A stretch of 50,336 bases of DNA, taken from assembly GCA_035316025.1 (NCBI GenBank), contig DATFXL010000004.1:1-50336 (forward strand), written 5' to 3'. Each line of letters opens with the position of its first letter. Positions within the stretch are counted from its first letter, which is position 1. A model generated the notes under the pieces. It was not told the origin of the DNA. It saw only the letters and a program-made list of their open reading frames with translations, and did no database searches. Shown in pieces: positions 1 to 8,548 of the stretch. The translations under genes were made by a program, and so were the position numbers. This stretch comes from JALZAA01 sp035316025 (GTDB lineage Bacteria > Actinomycetota > Acidimicrobiia > IMCC26256 > JACDBD01).

Positions 1-2
1 TC

Positions 3-146
3 GACGCCGGGAAGGAGAACGGCGGCGGCGCGACGGCCTTCGTGCTGTTCACCCTCCTCGTCGGGCTGACCTTCGCGGTGCTCTTCTCGATGGACCGCGT
101 TCGCCGCCGCCGCCGGGAGGAAGAGGAGCGCGATCAGCAGCACTGA
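3..146 (+). CDS. C-terminal end of a membrane protein (partial)
   Basis: The reading frame is open from the left edge and stops at TGA 144-146, giving the last 47 residues of a protein that begins outside the window. After a Gly-rich stretch there is one hydrophobic segment (FVLFTLLVGLTFAVLF), then a run of arginines, acidic residues and a DQQH end. That fits a C-terminal membrane helix followed by a charged cytoplasmic tail under the positive-inside rule. It is convergent with hemL, which ends 78 bases away. The family cannot be told from this tail. Confidence 0.55.
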   Translation, partial: DAGKENGGGATAFVLFTLLVGLTFAVLFSMDRVRRRRREEEERDQQH

Positions 147-223
147 GCTACTGCTCCTGCGTGGTCCCCGAGACTGTCCACCGTCCGAATACGGGTCTCG
201 TGGTGAAGGATGCTCGGCGTTGG

Positions 224-1492
224 TCAGTCGCGGCCGACGGCGTCGGCCGCGGCAGCGAGGGTGTGCTCGAGCTCGGGGTCGCCGTGAGCGAGACTCGGGA
301 ACATCGCTTCGTAGCCGCTCGGCGCCAGGTAGACGCCGCGATCCAGGAGGCGGTGGAAGAACGATGCATACGCCTTGTGGTCGGCTGCGCGGGCCGCGTC
401 GTAGTCGCGCACCGGCTCGGCGGTGAAGAACAGCCCGACCAGCGTGCGGGCTCGCGGGACGCGCGCGCTGACGCCGGCGTCTGCGAATGCGCTCGCCAGG
501 CCGTCGGCCAAACGGGTCGCGATCCCCTCGAGGCGCGTGTAGGCACCGTCGTCGAGGAGCGACAGCGCGGCGAGGCCGGCGGCGGTGGCGAGCGGGTTCC
601 CCGACAGGGTGCCGGCCTGGTACACCGGCCCGACCGGCGCCAACTCGTCCATCAGGTCGGCCCGCCCGCCCACGGCGGCGAGGGGCAGCCCGCCCCCGAC
701 GACCTTGCCGAACAGCGTCAGGTCCGGTGCGGCGCCGAGCAGACCCTGGGCCCCGGAGGGACCGACGCGGAAGCCGGTGATGACCTCGTCGAACACCAGC
801 AGGGCGCCGTGGTCGTCGCAGCACCGGCGCAGCGTGGCGAGGAAGCCGTCGTCGCCGGGAACGAGGCCCATGTTCGCCGCCACTGGCTCGACGAGCACAG
901 CCGCCACCTCGTCGCCGAGCCGCGCGAACACCTCGTCGACGGCGGACTCGTCGTTGTAGGGCACGACCATCGTGTCCGCCACCGTGCCCTCGGTGACACC
1001 GGCGCTGCCGGGCAGGCCGAAGGTCGCCACCCCGCTCCCGGCCGCGACGAGCAGCGAGTCGACGTGCCCGTGGTAGCAGCCGGCGAACTTGACGATCTTC
1101 GCCCGACCGGTCGCGCCCCGCGCGAGCCGGACGGCGGTCATGGCCGCCTCGGTCCCCGACGAGACGAGGCGGACCTTCTCGACCGACGGGACCCGGGCGC
1201 TGATCGTCTCCGCGAGCTGCACCTCGCGGGCCGTGGGCGCGCCGAAGGACGTCCCGTCGGCGGCGGCGCGCTGCACCGCTTCGACGATCTTCGGATGCGC
1301 GTGCCCGAGGATCGACGCGCCCCACGACTGCACGTAGTCCACGTAGCGACGGCGATCGGTGTCGACGAGATACGCGCCTTGGCCCCGGGCGACGAAGAAC
1401 GGCTCACCGCCGACCGCACCGAAGGCGCGCACCGGCGAGTCGACGCCGCCCGGGATGCGCGCCAGCGCTCGGTCGAAGAGCGATTCCGCCAC
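224..1492 (-). CDS. hemL: glutamate-1-semialdehyde 2,1-aminomutase
   Basis: This cytoplasmic PLP enzyme turns glutamate-1-semialdehyde into 5-aminolevulinate, the last step of the C5 route to tetrapyrroles. The 422-residue length is usual for the family. Visible motifs are the PLP phosphate site SSGTEA (111-116), the cofactor aspartate in FDEVITGFR (about 234-242) and the Schiff-base lysine K263 in FGKVVGGGLP. The start is GTG. It is the last gene of the hem cluster and follows hemB by 97 bases, a gap holding two inverted repeats, so it may be read through from hemB or have its own promoter. HemA, which makes its substrate, is encoded a few kilobases upstream. Confidence 0.97.
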   Translation of the reverse strand: MAESLFDRALARIPGGVDSPVRAFGAVGGEPFFVARGQGAYLVDTDRRRYVDYVQSWGASILGHAHPKIVEAVQRAAADGTSFGAPTAREVQLAETISARVPSVEKVRLVSSGTEAAMTAVRLARGATGRAKIVKFAGCYHGHVDSLLVAAGSGVATFGLPGSAGVTEGTVADTMVVPYNDESAVDEVFARLGDEVAAVLVEPVAANMGLVPGDDGFLATLRRCCDDHGALLVFDEVITGFRVGPSGAQGLLGAAPDLTLFGKVVGGGLPLAAVGGRADLMDELAPVGPVYQAGTLSGNPLATAAGLAALSLLDDGAYTRLEGIATRLADGLASAFADAGVSARVPRARTLVGLFFTAEPVRDYDAARAADHKAYASFFHRLLDRGVYLAPSGYEAMFPSLAHGDPELEHTLAAAADAVGRD

Positions 1493-1505
1493 TAGCTCTC
1501 TGGTC

Positions 1506-1525
1506 GCACGTGCCTGCGCACGTGC
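1506..1525. repeat. two copies of the palindrome GCACGTGC upstream of hemL
   Basis: The 8-bp palindrome GCACGTGC occurs twice, at 1506-1513 and 1518-1525, separated by CTGC. It lies 14-33 bases before the hemL start. The pair can form an 8-bp hairpin with a 4-base loop, or could be a tandem operator for a dimeric regulator. Function is not known. Confidence 0.5.
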
Positions 1526-1549
1526 TCCAGCAAACCATCGGTTCGATCC

Positions 1550-1572
1550 GGGGCCGGGGAAACCCCGGCCCC
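1550..1572 (-). terminator. strong GC hairpin between hemB and hemL
   Basis: GGGGCCGGGG, loop AAA, CCCCGGCCCC is a perfect 10-bp stem with a 3-base loop, 18 bases after the hemB stop codon in the direction of transcription. There is no U-tract on either side, so it may be a pause site, an RNA-stability element or a partial terminator that lowers hemL expression relative to hemB. Confidence 0.5.
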
Positions 1573-1589
1573 TGTCGCTGGTGCCCCGT

Positions 1590-2582
1590 TCACGCGCCTG
1601 CCATGCTGCGCAGCCGCTCGGCGGCCTCGCGCGCGAGATACGTCAACACGAAATCGGCGCCGGCGCGCTTGATCGCGACGAGATGCTCGTAGCCGACCGC
1701 GTCGCCGTCGAGCCAACCGAGCTCGGCCGCCGCCTTGACCATCGCGTACTCCCCGCTGACATGGAACGCCGCCACCGGCACGTCAACCGCGCCGTGCACC
1801 GCGGAGATCACATCCAGATAGGCGACCGCGGGCTTCACCATAACCATGTCGGCGCCCTCGTCGATATCGAGGGCGGTCTCGGCGACGGCCTCGCGGGCGT
1901 TGCGCGGATCCATCTGGTAGCCGCGGCGGTCGCCGAACTGCGGCGCGCACTCCGCCGCGTCGCGGAAGGGCCCGTACAGCGCCGACGCGTACTTCGTCGA
2001 GTAGGCGAGGATGGCGGTCTGGTCGTGGGAGGCCGAGTCGAGGGCGGCGCGGATGGCGCCGACCTGTCCGTCCATCATCCCCGACGGCGCTACGACGTCG
2101 GCGCCGGCATCGGCTTGCGACACGGCGATCTCGGCGTACCGCCGGATGGTGACGTCGTTGTTGACCTCGCCGTCCGCCGTCAGGACGCCGCAGTGACCGT
2201 GGTCGGTGTACTCGTCGAGGCAGTTGTCGGCGATGAGCACGAGCTCGTCGCCGACCTCGTCGCGGAGGGAGCGCAACGCGACCTGCACGACGCCGTCGGC
2301 GGCATCGGCGCCCGACCCGGCGGCGTCCTTCACCGCCGGCACGCCGAAGAGAACGACGGCGGGGATCCCGAGGTCGGCGAGAACTCGCACCTCTTTGCGG
2401 AGGCTCTCCTGGGTGTGCTGGAGGACGCCCGGCATCGACGTCACCGGCTCGGGGGCGTCGATGCCCTCCTTCACGAAGAGCGGAGCGACGAGGTCGTCCA
2501 CGGTGACGTGTGTTTCGCCGACCAGTCGACGCAACGAAGACGTGCGACGCAACCGCCGCGGCCGGTGCTCGGGAAACGCCAC
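1590..2582 (-). CDS. hemB: delta-aminolevulinic acid dehydratase (porphobilinogen synthase)
   Basis: This enzyme condenses two 5-aminolevulinates into porphobilinogen. I chose the GTG at 2582 because the N-terminal sequence PRRLRRTSSLRRLVGET is typical of HemB and gives 330 residues; the longer open frame overlaps the divergent gene and is unlike the family. Schiff-base lysines are K197 (STKYAS) and K250 (MVKPA). The metal loop reads NCLDEYTDHGHCG: C121 and C131 are kept but the middle cysteine of the zinc type is Asp123, a hybrid between zinc and magnesium types. It is divergent from the SGNH gene with 62 bases between them, so it likely has its own promoter separate from the rex-hemA-hemC-hemD run. 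Confidence 0.96.
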   Translation of the reverse strand: MAFPEHRPRRLRRTSSLRRLVGETHVTVDDLVAPLFVKEGIDAPEPVTSMPGVLQHTQESLRKEVRVLADLGIPAVVLFGVPAVKDAAGSGADAADGVVQVALRSLRDEVGDELVLIADNCLDEYTDHGHCGVLTADGEVNNDVTIRRYAEIAVSQADAGADVVAPSGMMDGQVGAIRAALDSASHDQTAILAYSTKYASALYGPFRDAAECAPQFGDRRGYQMDPRNAREAVAETALDIDEGADMVMVKPAVAYLDVISAVHGAVDVPVAAFHVSGEYAMVKAAAELGWLDGDAVGYEHLVAIKRAGADFVLTYLAREAAERLRSMAGA

Positions 2583-2644
2583 GCCGCAAGGGTACCGCCC
2601 GGTCCGCGCCGTCCCGGTGCGAGCGACGCCTACGCTCCCGCCTG

Positions 2645-3514
2645 ATGATCGGGTGCGTCGGAGCACTGGTCGCGTTCGCGGCGTTGGCGCTGTCGGGCGT
2701 CCGGCCCGCGTCTGCCGCGCCGGCGCAACAGCCGCCCCCTCCGCAGCGCGTCCTGGTCGTGGGCGACTCGACGGCGGAGACGATGTATCCGTTCCTGCGC
2801 GACGCGGGGGCCGGGCACGGGATCGAGGTGGAGTCGGCGGCACGGATCGGATGCAGCGTGATCGACGGCGACCCGAAGCTCGACGACGGCCGCCCGTACG
2901 TCGACATCTACGGCGACACGAGCCAGTGCACCGCCATCACGTCGGCGCAGCAGAACCGCATGCTCGCCAGCGAGAACCCCGACGTCGTGATCTGGTTGAG
3001 CGAATGGGAGGCATGGCCCAACCGCGTGCTCGACGGCCGGCTCGTCCACTTCGGCACCATCCCCGGCAACAAGGCGATCTTGGCTCACATCGATGCTGCC
3101 GTCGCACGGCTCACGACGCGGGGTGCCCGGCTCGCGCTCGTCCCGACCGCAGCGCGCGCGTACCCGAGCGTGCGCGGCCTCGCCAACCCGGCCGGCGACG
3201 CCCGCCTCGTACAGCTGGCGAAGGTGCTGCGGTCGTACGCGAGTCGGCACACGGACAAGGTCACCCTCATCGACCTGCCGACGATGCTCTGCCCGAACGG
3301 CCCGCCGTGCCCGGAGGAGGTGGCCCCCGGCATCAAGCCGCGTGCCCTCGACGGCTTTCATTTCGACGGCGACGGGGCCGCCTGGGTCGCCAACCAGATC
3401 ACCGGGATGTTGCTCGGCACCACGCCCCTGCCGACACCGCCCACGGTTCCGATGTGCGAGTCGGCGGCGCCGGGAAAGAGCTCAGCCGCGGCGCGAGCGG
3501 CGAAATGCGTTTAG
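2645..3514 (+). CDS. secreted SGNH/GDSL-type hydrolase
   Basis: The 289-residue protein starts with a Sec-type signal peptide (hydrophobic core VGALVAFAALALSG, then a PASAAPA cleavage region) and a proline-rich linker. The mature part shows SGNH block I, VVGDSTAETMYPF, with the nucleophile at about S42, and a C-terminal DGFHFDGDGAAW block carrying the Asp and His of the triad (about 236 and 239). Such domains act as esterases or O-acyl transfer partners at the envelope; the substrate cannot be read from the sequence. It is the only plus-strand gene within the hem cluster, is divergent from hemB, and its 3' end overlaps the end of the cobA-hemD gene by 33 bases. No link to haem synthesis is evident. 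Confidence 0.8.
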   Translation: MIGCVGALVAFAALALSGVRPASAAPAQQPPPPQRVLVVGDSTAETMYPFLRDAGAGHGIEVESAARIGCSVIDGDPKLDDGRPYVDIYGDTSQCTAITSAQQNRMLASENPDVVIWLSEWEAWPNRVLDGRLVHFGTIPGNKAILAHIDAAVARLTTRGARLALVPTAARAYPSVRGLANPAGDARLVQLAKVLRSYASRHTDKVTLIDLPTMLCPNGPPCPEEVAPGIKPRALDGFHFDGDGAAWVANQITGMLLGTTPLPTPPTVPMCESAAPGKSSAAARAAKCV

Positions 3515-4957
3515 GAGCGCGTCGACGAGACCGGCGATCGTGTGCTCGGCAGCCTCGACATCTACGCGCAGACCGCGTTCCATCGCCGTCTTCGACGTGA
3601 CCGGACCGATCGACACGACGAGCGGCTGCGGCGCGGGCCGGTCACCGAGCACGTCGCAGAGATTCGTCACCGTCGACGACGACGTGAACGTGAGCGCGTC
3701 TACGCCGCCGCGACGCACCCGTTCGCGCGCGGCGGGGTCGGGCGACGCGGCCACGGTTCGATAGACGGGGAGCACGTGCACGTCGTAGCCGCGGTCCGAG
3801 AGGCCGGCGGGGAGAATGTCGCGGGCCTGCGCGGCCCGGGCCAGCAGCACGCGCTCGCCGTCGGCGGACGCGGGCGGGAAGGCCTCGAGCAGCGCCTCGG
3901 CGACGAACCGCTCGGGAAGCAGGTCGGCGCGCACCCCGCGGTCGGCGAGGGCGGCGGCGGTGCCCGGCCCGATCGCGGCCACCTGCAACCCGGCGAGGGC
4001 GCGGGCGTCGAGCCCGGCGGACGCGAGGCCGCGGTCGAAGAACGCGCCCACGCCGTTGGCGGACGTGAAGACGAGCCAGCGGTAGCGGTCGAGGTCGGGC
4101 ACGGCGAAGGGGACGGGCTCGATGGCGATGGAGGGGACCTCGACGACTTCGGCGCCGAGGGCCTCGAGGCGACGCCGCAGCTCGCTCGCCTGCTCGCGGG
4201 CGCGCGTCACGACCACCGAACGGCCGAACAACGGCCGCGACTCGAACCACGCCAGGTCGAGGCGGGCGACCTCGCCGACCACGATCGCGGCCGGCGGCTG
4301 CACCCCGGCGCCGGCGGCGGTGGCAAGAGTGGCCCGCACCGTTCGTTGGTCGGCGCGGGTGCCGTTGCGCACCGCCGCCACCGGCGTGTCGGGCGCGAGG
4401 CCGCCGGCGACGAGTCGGTCGGCGATCTCCCCGATCCGCCCTGCGCCCATGAGGATCACGAGGGTGCCGCCGGCCTTGGCCAGCGCGTCCCAGTCGACGT
4501 CCGTGCTCCCCTTGCCGGGATCCTCGTGCCCGGTCACCACGGTGAGGTGCGTCGAGACGCCCCGGTGCGTGACGGGGATGCCGGCGTATGCCGGCGCGCC
4601 GACGGCGCTGGTGATGCCGGGGACGATCTCGAACGGTACGCGGGCGGCGGCGAGCGCCTCCGCCTCCTCGCCCCCCCGGCCGAACACGAACGGGTCACCA
4701 CCCTTGAGCCGCACGACCGCCTGCCCGTTCTGCCCGCGCTCGACGAGCAGCGCGTTGATCTCGTCCTGGCTCATCTCGTTGTGCCCGGGTGCCTTGCCCG
4801 CGTATACGCGCTCGGCATCCGCCGGCGCCAGGTCGAGCAGCGCCGGGGCCACGAGCCGGTCGTAGACGACGACGTCGGCGAGCCGCAGCACTTCGGCGCC
4901 GCGGAGAGTCAGCAGCCCGGGGTCTCCCGGCCCGGCTCCGACGAGGGAGACGGTCAT
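3482..4957 (-). CDS. uroporphyrinogen-III C-methyltransferase / uroporphyrinogen-III synthase fusion
   Basis: This 491-residue bifunctional protein combines two steps. Residues 1 to about 240 are a SUMT/CobA domain with VGAGPGDPGLLTLRG (6-20) and the SAM-site motif VRLKGGDPFVFGRGGEE; it methylates uroporphyrinogen III to precorrin-2. Residues from about 247 on are a HemD domain (FGRSVVVTRAREQA, VFTSANGV, IGPGTAAAL, TFTSSSTV) that cyclises hydroxymethylbilane. The fusion places the branch point between haem and sirohaem/cobalamin on one polypeptide. ATG at 4957 overlaps the hemC stop in ATGA, so translation is probably coupled. A longer open frame upstream lies inside hemC and is not used. The family order CobA-HemD is common in actinobacteria. 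Confidence 0.95.
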   Translation of the reverse strand: MTVSLVGAGPGDPGLLTLRGAEVLRLADVVVYDRLVAPALLDLAPADAERVYAGKAPGHNEMSQDEINALLVERGQNGQAVVRLKGGDPFVFGRGGEEAEALAAARVPFEIVPGITSAVGAPAYAGIPVTHRGVSTHLTVVTGHEDPGKGSTDVDWDALAKAGGTLVILMGAGRIGEIADRLVAGGLAPDTPVAAVRNGTRADQRTVRATLATAAGAGVQPPAAIVVGEVARLDLAWFESRPLFGRSVVVTRAREQASELRRRLEALGAEVVEVPSIAIEPVPFAVPDLDRYRWLVFTSANGVGAFFDRGLASAGLDARALAGLQVAAIGPGTAAALADRGVRADLLPERFVAEALLEAFPPASADGERVLLARAAQARDILPAGLSDRGYDVHVLPVYRTVAASPDPAARERVRRGGVDALTFTSSSTVTNLCDVLGDRPAPQPLVVSIGPVTSKTAMERGLRVDVEAAEHTIAGLVDALLNAFRRSRRG

Positions 4958-5856
4958 GACGCGTCCCCGACGAGCTCGTCGTCGAGGACGAGGCGACCGC
5001 CCTCCTCCTCGACGAGCCGCCGGGCCGCTTCGGCTCCGACGGCGTCCGGGTCGCGGCCCGCCACCCGGGTGCGGAGGGCTATCCGTCCGTCGAGCGATCC
5101 GAGCAGCGCGTCGAGCCGCAGTGATCCGTCGTCGTTCGTACCGGCCAGCGCGCCGCACGGCAGGTTGCACCCGCCACCGAGCCGGGCGAGGAAGGCGCGT
5201 TCGGCGGTGACGGCGGCGCGCACATCGGCGTCGTCGATGCCGGCGAGGACCTGGCGCGTCTCGTGGTCGCCGGCACGGCACTCGACCGCGAGCGCGCCTT
5301 GCGCGACCTGCGACAGCACGACGGAGGGATCCACCCGCTCGGCGATCCGGTCGGCAAGCCCGAGCCGGTCGAGAGCGGCCGCCGCCACCACGACGGCGTC
5401 GAACGCGCTCGCCTTCTCGAGCCGGGTGGGGATGTTGCCCCGCAGCTCGCCGAAGCCGAGGTCGGGACGCACCGACGCGAGCTGGGCCCGTCGCCGCACC
5501 GAGCCGGTGCCGACACGGCCGCCGGTCGGGATATCGTCGAGCGCCCGGCCGACGAGGGCGTCGCGGGGGTCGCCGCGCTCGGGCAGCGCGCCGAGCACCA
5601 GCTCCGACGGCGGTGCCGACGGGAGGTCCTTCGCCGAGTGCACGGCGACGTCGGCTCGCCCGTCGATCACCGCCTGTTCCACTTCCTTCACGAACACGCC
5701 GGTCCCGCCCATGGCATGGATCGGGACGTCGCGGCGCTCGTCGCCGCGGGTGGACACGACGACGTACTCGGCGTCGACGTCGAGCAACTCGACCACCCGC
5801 TCGGCCTGCCGGCGGGCCAGCGCGCTGCCGCGCGTCGCCACGCGCAGCGCCGGCAT
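4954..5856 (-). CDS. hemC: hydroxymethylbilane synthase (porphobilinogen deaminase)
   Basis: It polymerises four porphobilinogens into hydroxymethylbilane. The 300-residue length is normal. Motifs seen: LRVATRGSALARRQAE at the N-terminus, HSAKDLP (73-79) near the catalytic site, GTGSVRRRAQL (117-127), and C230 in GGGCNLPCGA, which carries the dipyrromethane cofactor. I chose ATG 5856 because the family begins at this point; the longer frame upstream runs inside hemA. It starts 7 bases after hemA and overlaps the next gene by 4 bases, so the three genes are one transcription unit. Confidence 0.97.
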   Translation of the reverse strand: MPALRVATRGSALARRQAERVVELLDVDAEYVVVSTRGDERRDVPIHAMGGTGVFVKEVEQAVIDGRADVAVHSAKDLPSAPPSELVLGALPERGDPRDALVGRALDDIPTGGRVGTGSVRRRAQLASVRPDLGFGELRGNIPTRLEKASAFDAVVVAAAALDRLGLADRIAERVDPSVVLSQVAQGALAVECRAGDHETRQVLAGIDDADVRAAVTAERAFLARLGGGCNLPCGALAGTNDDGSLRLDALLGSLDGRIALRTRVAGRDPDAVGAEAARRLVEEEGGRLVLDDELVGDAS

Positions 5857-5863
5857 GCAGGTC

Positions 5864-7159
5864 CTACCCGTCCGCGGGCGGATCGGCAGGGTCGGAGGCG
5901 CCGAGACTGAACAACGCGGCCAGCGCGTCGGCGTACTGGTCGCCCCTGGCCGTCCCGGCGGCGTCCTTGATGCGCACCGTGGGGTCGTGCAGCAGTTTGT
6001 TGACGATCCCGCGCGTGAGCGCGTCGACGGCCTCGCGGGCGTCGGGGTCGAGCGACGAGAAACGCGAGCGGTACCGCGCCAGCTCGGACGCGCGCAGCTC
6101 CTCGGCCCGAGCACGCAGCGAAGAGACGAGCGGCGCGACCTCGCGCGCCGAGCGCTCGATCCGGAAGCGATCGAGCTCCTCGGCGACGATCTCGCGCACG
6201 GTGCCGATCTCCTGCCGGCGCTGCTCGAGCGACTGCGCTGCGAACGCCTTGAGGTCGTCGATGTCGAGGAGCGTCACGCCGAAGACCTGACCGACTCCCG
6301 GATCGACATTGCGAGGCACGGCGATGTCGACGATGAGCAGGGCGCGATCGCCGCGACGGGACATCGTCGCCTCGATCTCGCTCCGTTCGAGCAGCACGTC
6401 GGCCGCGCCCGTCGATGCCAGCACCACGTCCGTCTCGACGAGGTGGTCGACGACGCCTTCGAGTCCGATCGCGCGACCGCCGACGCGCGCCGCGAGCTCG
6501 GCGCCGCGCTCGGGCGAGCGGTTGGCCACGACGATGTCGCTCACACCTGCGCCCCGTAGCGCGATCGCCATCCCGGCGCCGACGTCGCCGGCGCCGACGA
6601 CGAGCACGCGTCGGCCCTCCAGGCCGCCCAGCCGCTCACCCGCGACCGCTACGGCCGCCGACGACACCGACACCGCGTGCCGGCCGATGGCGGTCTCGGT
6701 GCGGGCGCGCTTGCCGACCTCGACGGCCTGGCGGAACACACGCGACACGAGTGGTCCGATCATCGACTCCTGCTCGGCGATCTGCCACGCCTCGCGCACC
6801 TGCCCGAGAATCTCGCCCTCGCCCACGATCATCGAGTCCACGCCGGCGGCGACGCCGAAGAGGTGCGCCACCGCGGCGTCGTCGTGGTACGTGTACAGGT
6901 GATCGCTGATGGTGTCGGGATCGAGCGACGACTGGTCGGTCAGGAAGTTGCGCACATCCTCGACGGCGGGGTGGAAGCGCGTGCAACGGGCGTACACCTC
7001 GGTCCGGTTGCACGTCGAGAGCACGGCGACCTCGGCCAGGTTCTCGCTGCGCTCGAGGGTGTGGAGCGCCTTGGGCAGGTCGGGGGCGGGCACGGCCATC
7101 CGCTCGAGAAGCGAGACGGGCGTGGTGCGGTGGTTCAGACCGATGACGACGAGAGACAC
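5864..7159 (-). CDS. hemA: glutamyl-tRNA reductase
   Basis: This NADPH enzyme reduces glutamyl-tRNA(Glu) to glutamate-1-semialdehyde, the committed step of C5 tetrapyrrole synthesis. The 431 residues include GLNHRTTPVSLLER at the N-terminus, the catalytic Cys50 in LSTCNRTEVY, the conserved GEGEILGQV stretch (113-121), and the Rossmann motif VGAGDVGAG (188-196), with a C-terminal dimerisation helix region. The start is GTG at 7159, inside the end of the upstream dehydrogenase gene (25-base overlap). As the first haem-specific enzyme in a run that begins with rex it is the likely control point of the Rex operator described below. Confidence 0.97.
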   Translation of the reverse strand: MSLVVIGLNHRTTPVSLLERMAVPAPDLPKALHTLERSENLAEVAVLSTCNRTEVYARCTRFHPAVEDVRNFLTDQSSLDPDTISDHLYTYHDDAAVAHLFGVAAGVDSMIVGEGEILGQVREAWQIAEQESMIGPLVSRVFRQAVEVGKRARTETAIGRHAVSVSSAAVAVAGERLGGLEGRRVLVVGAGDVGAGMAIALRGAGVSDIVVANRSPERGAELAARVGGRAIGLEGVVDHLVETDVVLASTGAADVLLERSEIEATMSRRGDRALLIVDIAVPRNVDPGVGQVFGVTLLDIDDLKAFAAQSLEQRRQEIGTVREIVAEELDRFRIERSAREVAPLVSSLRARAEELRASELARYRSRFSSLDPDAREAVDALTRGIVNKLLHDPTVRIKDAAGTARGDQYADALAALFSLGASDPADPPADG

Positions 7160-7788
7160 GACTGCAGCAACTCCTTCGCGTCATCCACCCGACCGGCCCG
7201 AATGAGATCGAGCATGCCGGAATCGAGGGCCCGTTTCCAATCGGCCTCTTCCGTGGACCGCCCCTCGGCCTGCATCGCATCCCGGGCATCCGACAGCAGC
7301 GCCACGAGGGTCTCGTACTCGGGACCGAGCTCGGCGGTGATGCGCTCCTTCAGCCATGTCGCCAGCGCCGGGCTACGACCGCCGGTCCCGACCGTCACGA
7401 CGAGGTCGCCGCGCCGGATCACCGACATGAGCGTGAACGAGCAGTTGTCGGGATCGTCGGCCGCGTTGACCCATACGCCACGCGCGTCACCCGCTTCGAA
7501 CACCGCGTGGTTCACGGCATGGTCGTCGGTGGCCGCCGTTGCCAGCCACGCGCCGTCGAGGTCGTCGGGGCGGAAGGCCCTCTCGGCGGCCGTCACCCGG
7601 CCTTCGTCGCGCCACAGGCGCACCTGCTCGCCGAGGTGCGGCGCGACCACGTGCACGTCCGCGCCGGCGGCGAGCAACCCGTCGACCTTGCGCGCCGCGA
7701 TGCGTCCGGCACCCACGACCACGCACCGCCGGCCGGCCACCACGAGGTTCACGGGGTAGCCGAGCAGCGAGCGACGTGTCGTCGTCAC
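7135..7788 (-). CDS. precorrin-2 dehydrogenase / sirohydrochlorin ferrochelatase-like (CysG N-terminal type)
   Basis: The 217-residue protein matches the SirC/Met8p/CysG-N family that oxidises precorrin-2 to sirohydrochlorin with NAD+ and in some members inserts iron. It begins YPVNLVVAGRRCVVVGAG with the Rossmann turn VGAGRIAARK (about 25-34), then VHVVAP, and a C-terminal dimerisation part with VTVGTGGRSPALATWLKE. I chose GTG 7788 because it forms a GTGA overlap with the rex stop and gives the family's usual beginning; the longer frame is a rex shadow. With the CobA domain two genes on, it supplies sirohydrochlorin for sirohaem or cobalamin. Confidence 0.9.
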   Translation of the reverse strand: MTTTRRSLLGYPVNLVVAGRRCVVVGAGRIAARKVDGLLAAGADVHVVAPHLGEQVRLWRDEGRVTAAERAFRPDDLDGAWLATAATDDHAVNHAVFEAGDARGVWVNAADDPDNCSFTLMSVIRRGDLVVTVGTGGRSPALATWLKERITAELGPEYETLVALLSDARDAMQAEGRSTEEADWKRALDSGMLDLIRAGRVDDAKELLQSCLSSSSV

Positions 7789-8471
7789 CGCACGCGCTCC
7801 TTGGCGCGGGCTACGTCGCCTCGGTGCCCATCCCCACCGGGAACCCTCCGCTGTTGGTAGAAGGACAGGATCTGCAGCTCGATCGCGAGGTCGACCTTGC
7901 GAAGGGACACGCCCGGCGGCACGTTCACGACCGCGGGCGCGAAGTTGAGGATGGAGGTGACGCCGGCGTCGACGAGCCGGTCGGCGACCTCCTGCGCCGC
8001 GACCGCCGGGGTGGCGATGATCCCGATGGCGATGCCGCATTCAGCGACCACTTTCGGGAGGTCGTCGAGGGCAGCCACCGTGAGCTCCCCGATCCGAGTC
8101 CCGACCTTGGCCGGGTCGGCGTCGACGAGGGCGACGATCTGGAACCCCCGCGCGCCGAAGCCCTTGTAGTTCGCGAGGGCGTGGCCGAGGTTCCCGACGC
8201 CCACGATCACGACGGGCCAGTCGTGGGTGAGGCCGAGCTCGCGGGAGATCTGGTGGAGGAGGAACTCGACGTCGTAGCCGACACCCCGGGTCCCGTAGGA
8301 GCCGAGGTACGAGAGGTCTTTGCGGACCTTCGCCGCGTTCACCCCGGCCAGGGCGGCGAGGCGGTCGGACGAGACCGTGCCGACGTGCTGGTCGGCGGTC
8401 TCGAGGAGGGCCCGGTAGTAGAGGGGCAGGCGGGCGACCGTTGCCTCGGGGATTCGTCCGGCGGAGGGCAC
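7785..8471 (-). CDS. rex: redox-sensing transcriptional repressor Rex
   Basis: Rex senses the NADH/NAD+ ratio and leaves DNA when NADH is high, derepressing respiratory and related genes. The 228 residues hold an N-terminal winged helix (about 10-75) with the conserved KVRKDLSYLGSYGTRGVGYDV part of the family, and a Rossmann domain with VIVGVGNLGHALANY (GVGNLG 91-96) and VDADPAKVG. The start is GTG. It heads the tetrapyrrole run and overlaps the next gene by 4 bases. In Streptomyces coelicolor rex is also the first gene of a rex-hemACD operon that it represses. A matching operator lies 78 bases upstream of the start (8549-8566), which suggests autoregulation here too. Confidence 0.96.
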   Translation of the reverse strand: MPSAGRIPEATVARLPLYYRALLETADQHVGTVSSDRLAALAGVNAAKVRKDLSYLGSYGTRGVGYDVEFLLHQISRELGLTHDWPVVIVGVGNLGHALANYKGFGARGFQIVALVDADPAKVGTRIGELTVAALDDLPKVVAECGIAIGIIATPAVAAQEVADRLVDAGVTSILNFAPAVVNVPPGVSLRKVDLAIELQILSFYQQRRVPGGDGHRGDVARAKERVR

Positions 8472-8548
8472 TTCGCTCGCTTCCCTGCTCGGTCCGTTCC
8501 TGCTCGCGGACCCGGGACGTCCCCGGGTGTGCCGAGGATACCTCCCGC

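Noticed and set aside
3542..6559. 1005-residue open frame on the plus strand
   Set aside because: It runs antisense through cobA-hemD, hemC and hemA, is Arg/Gly/Pro-rich and has no domain. High GC keeps antisense frames open.
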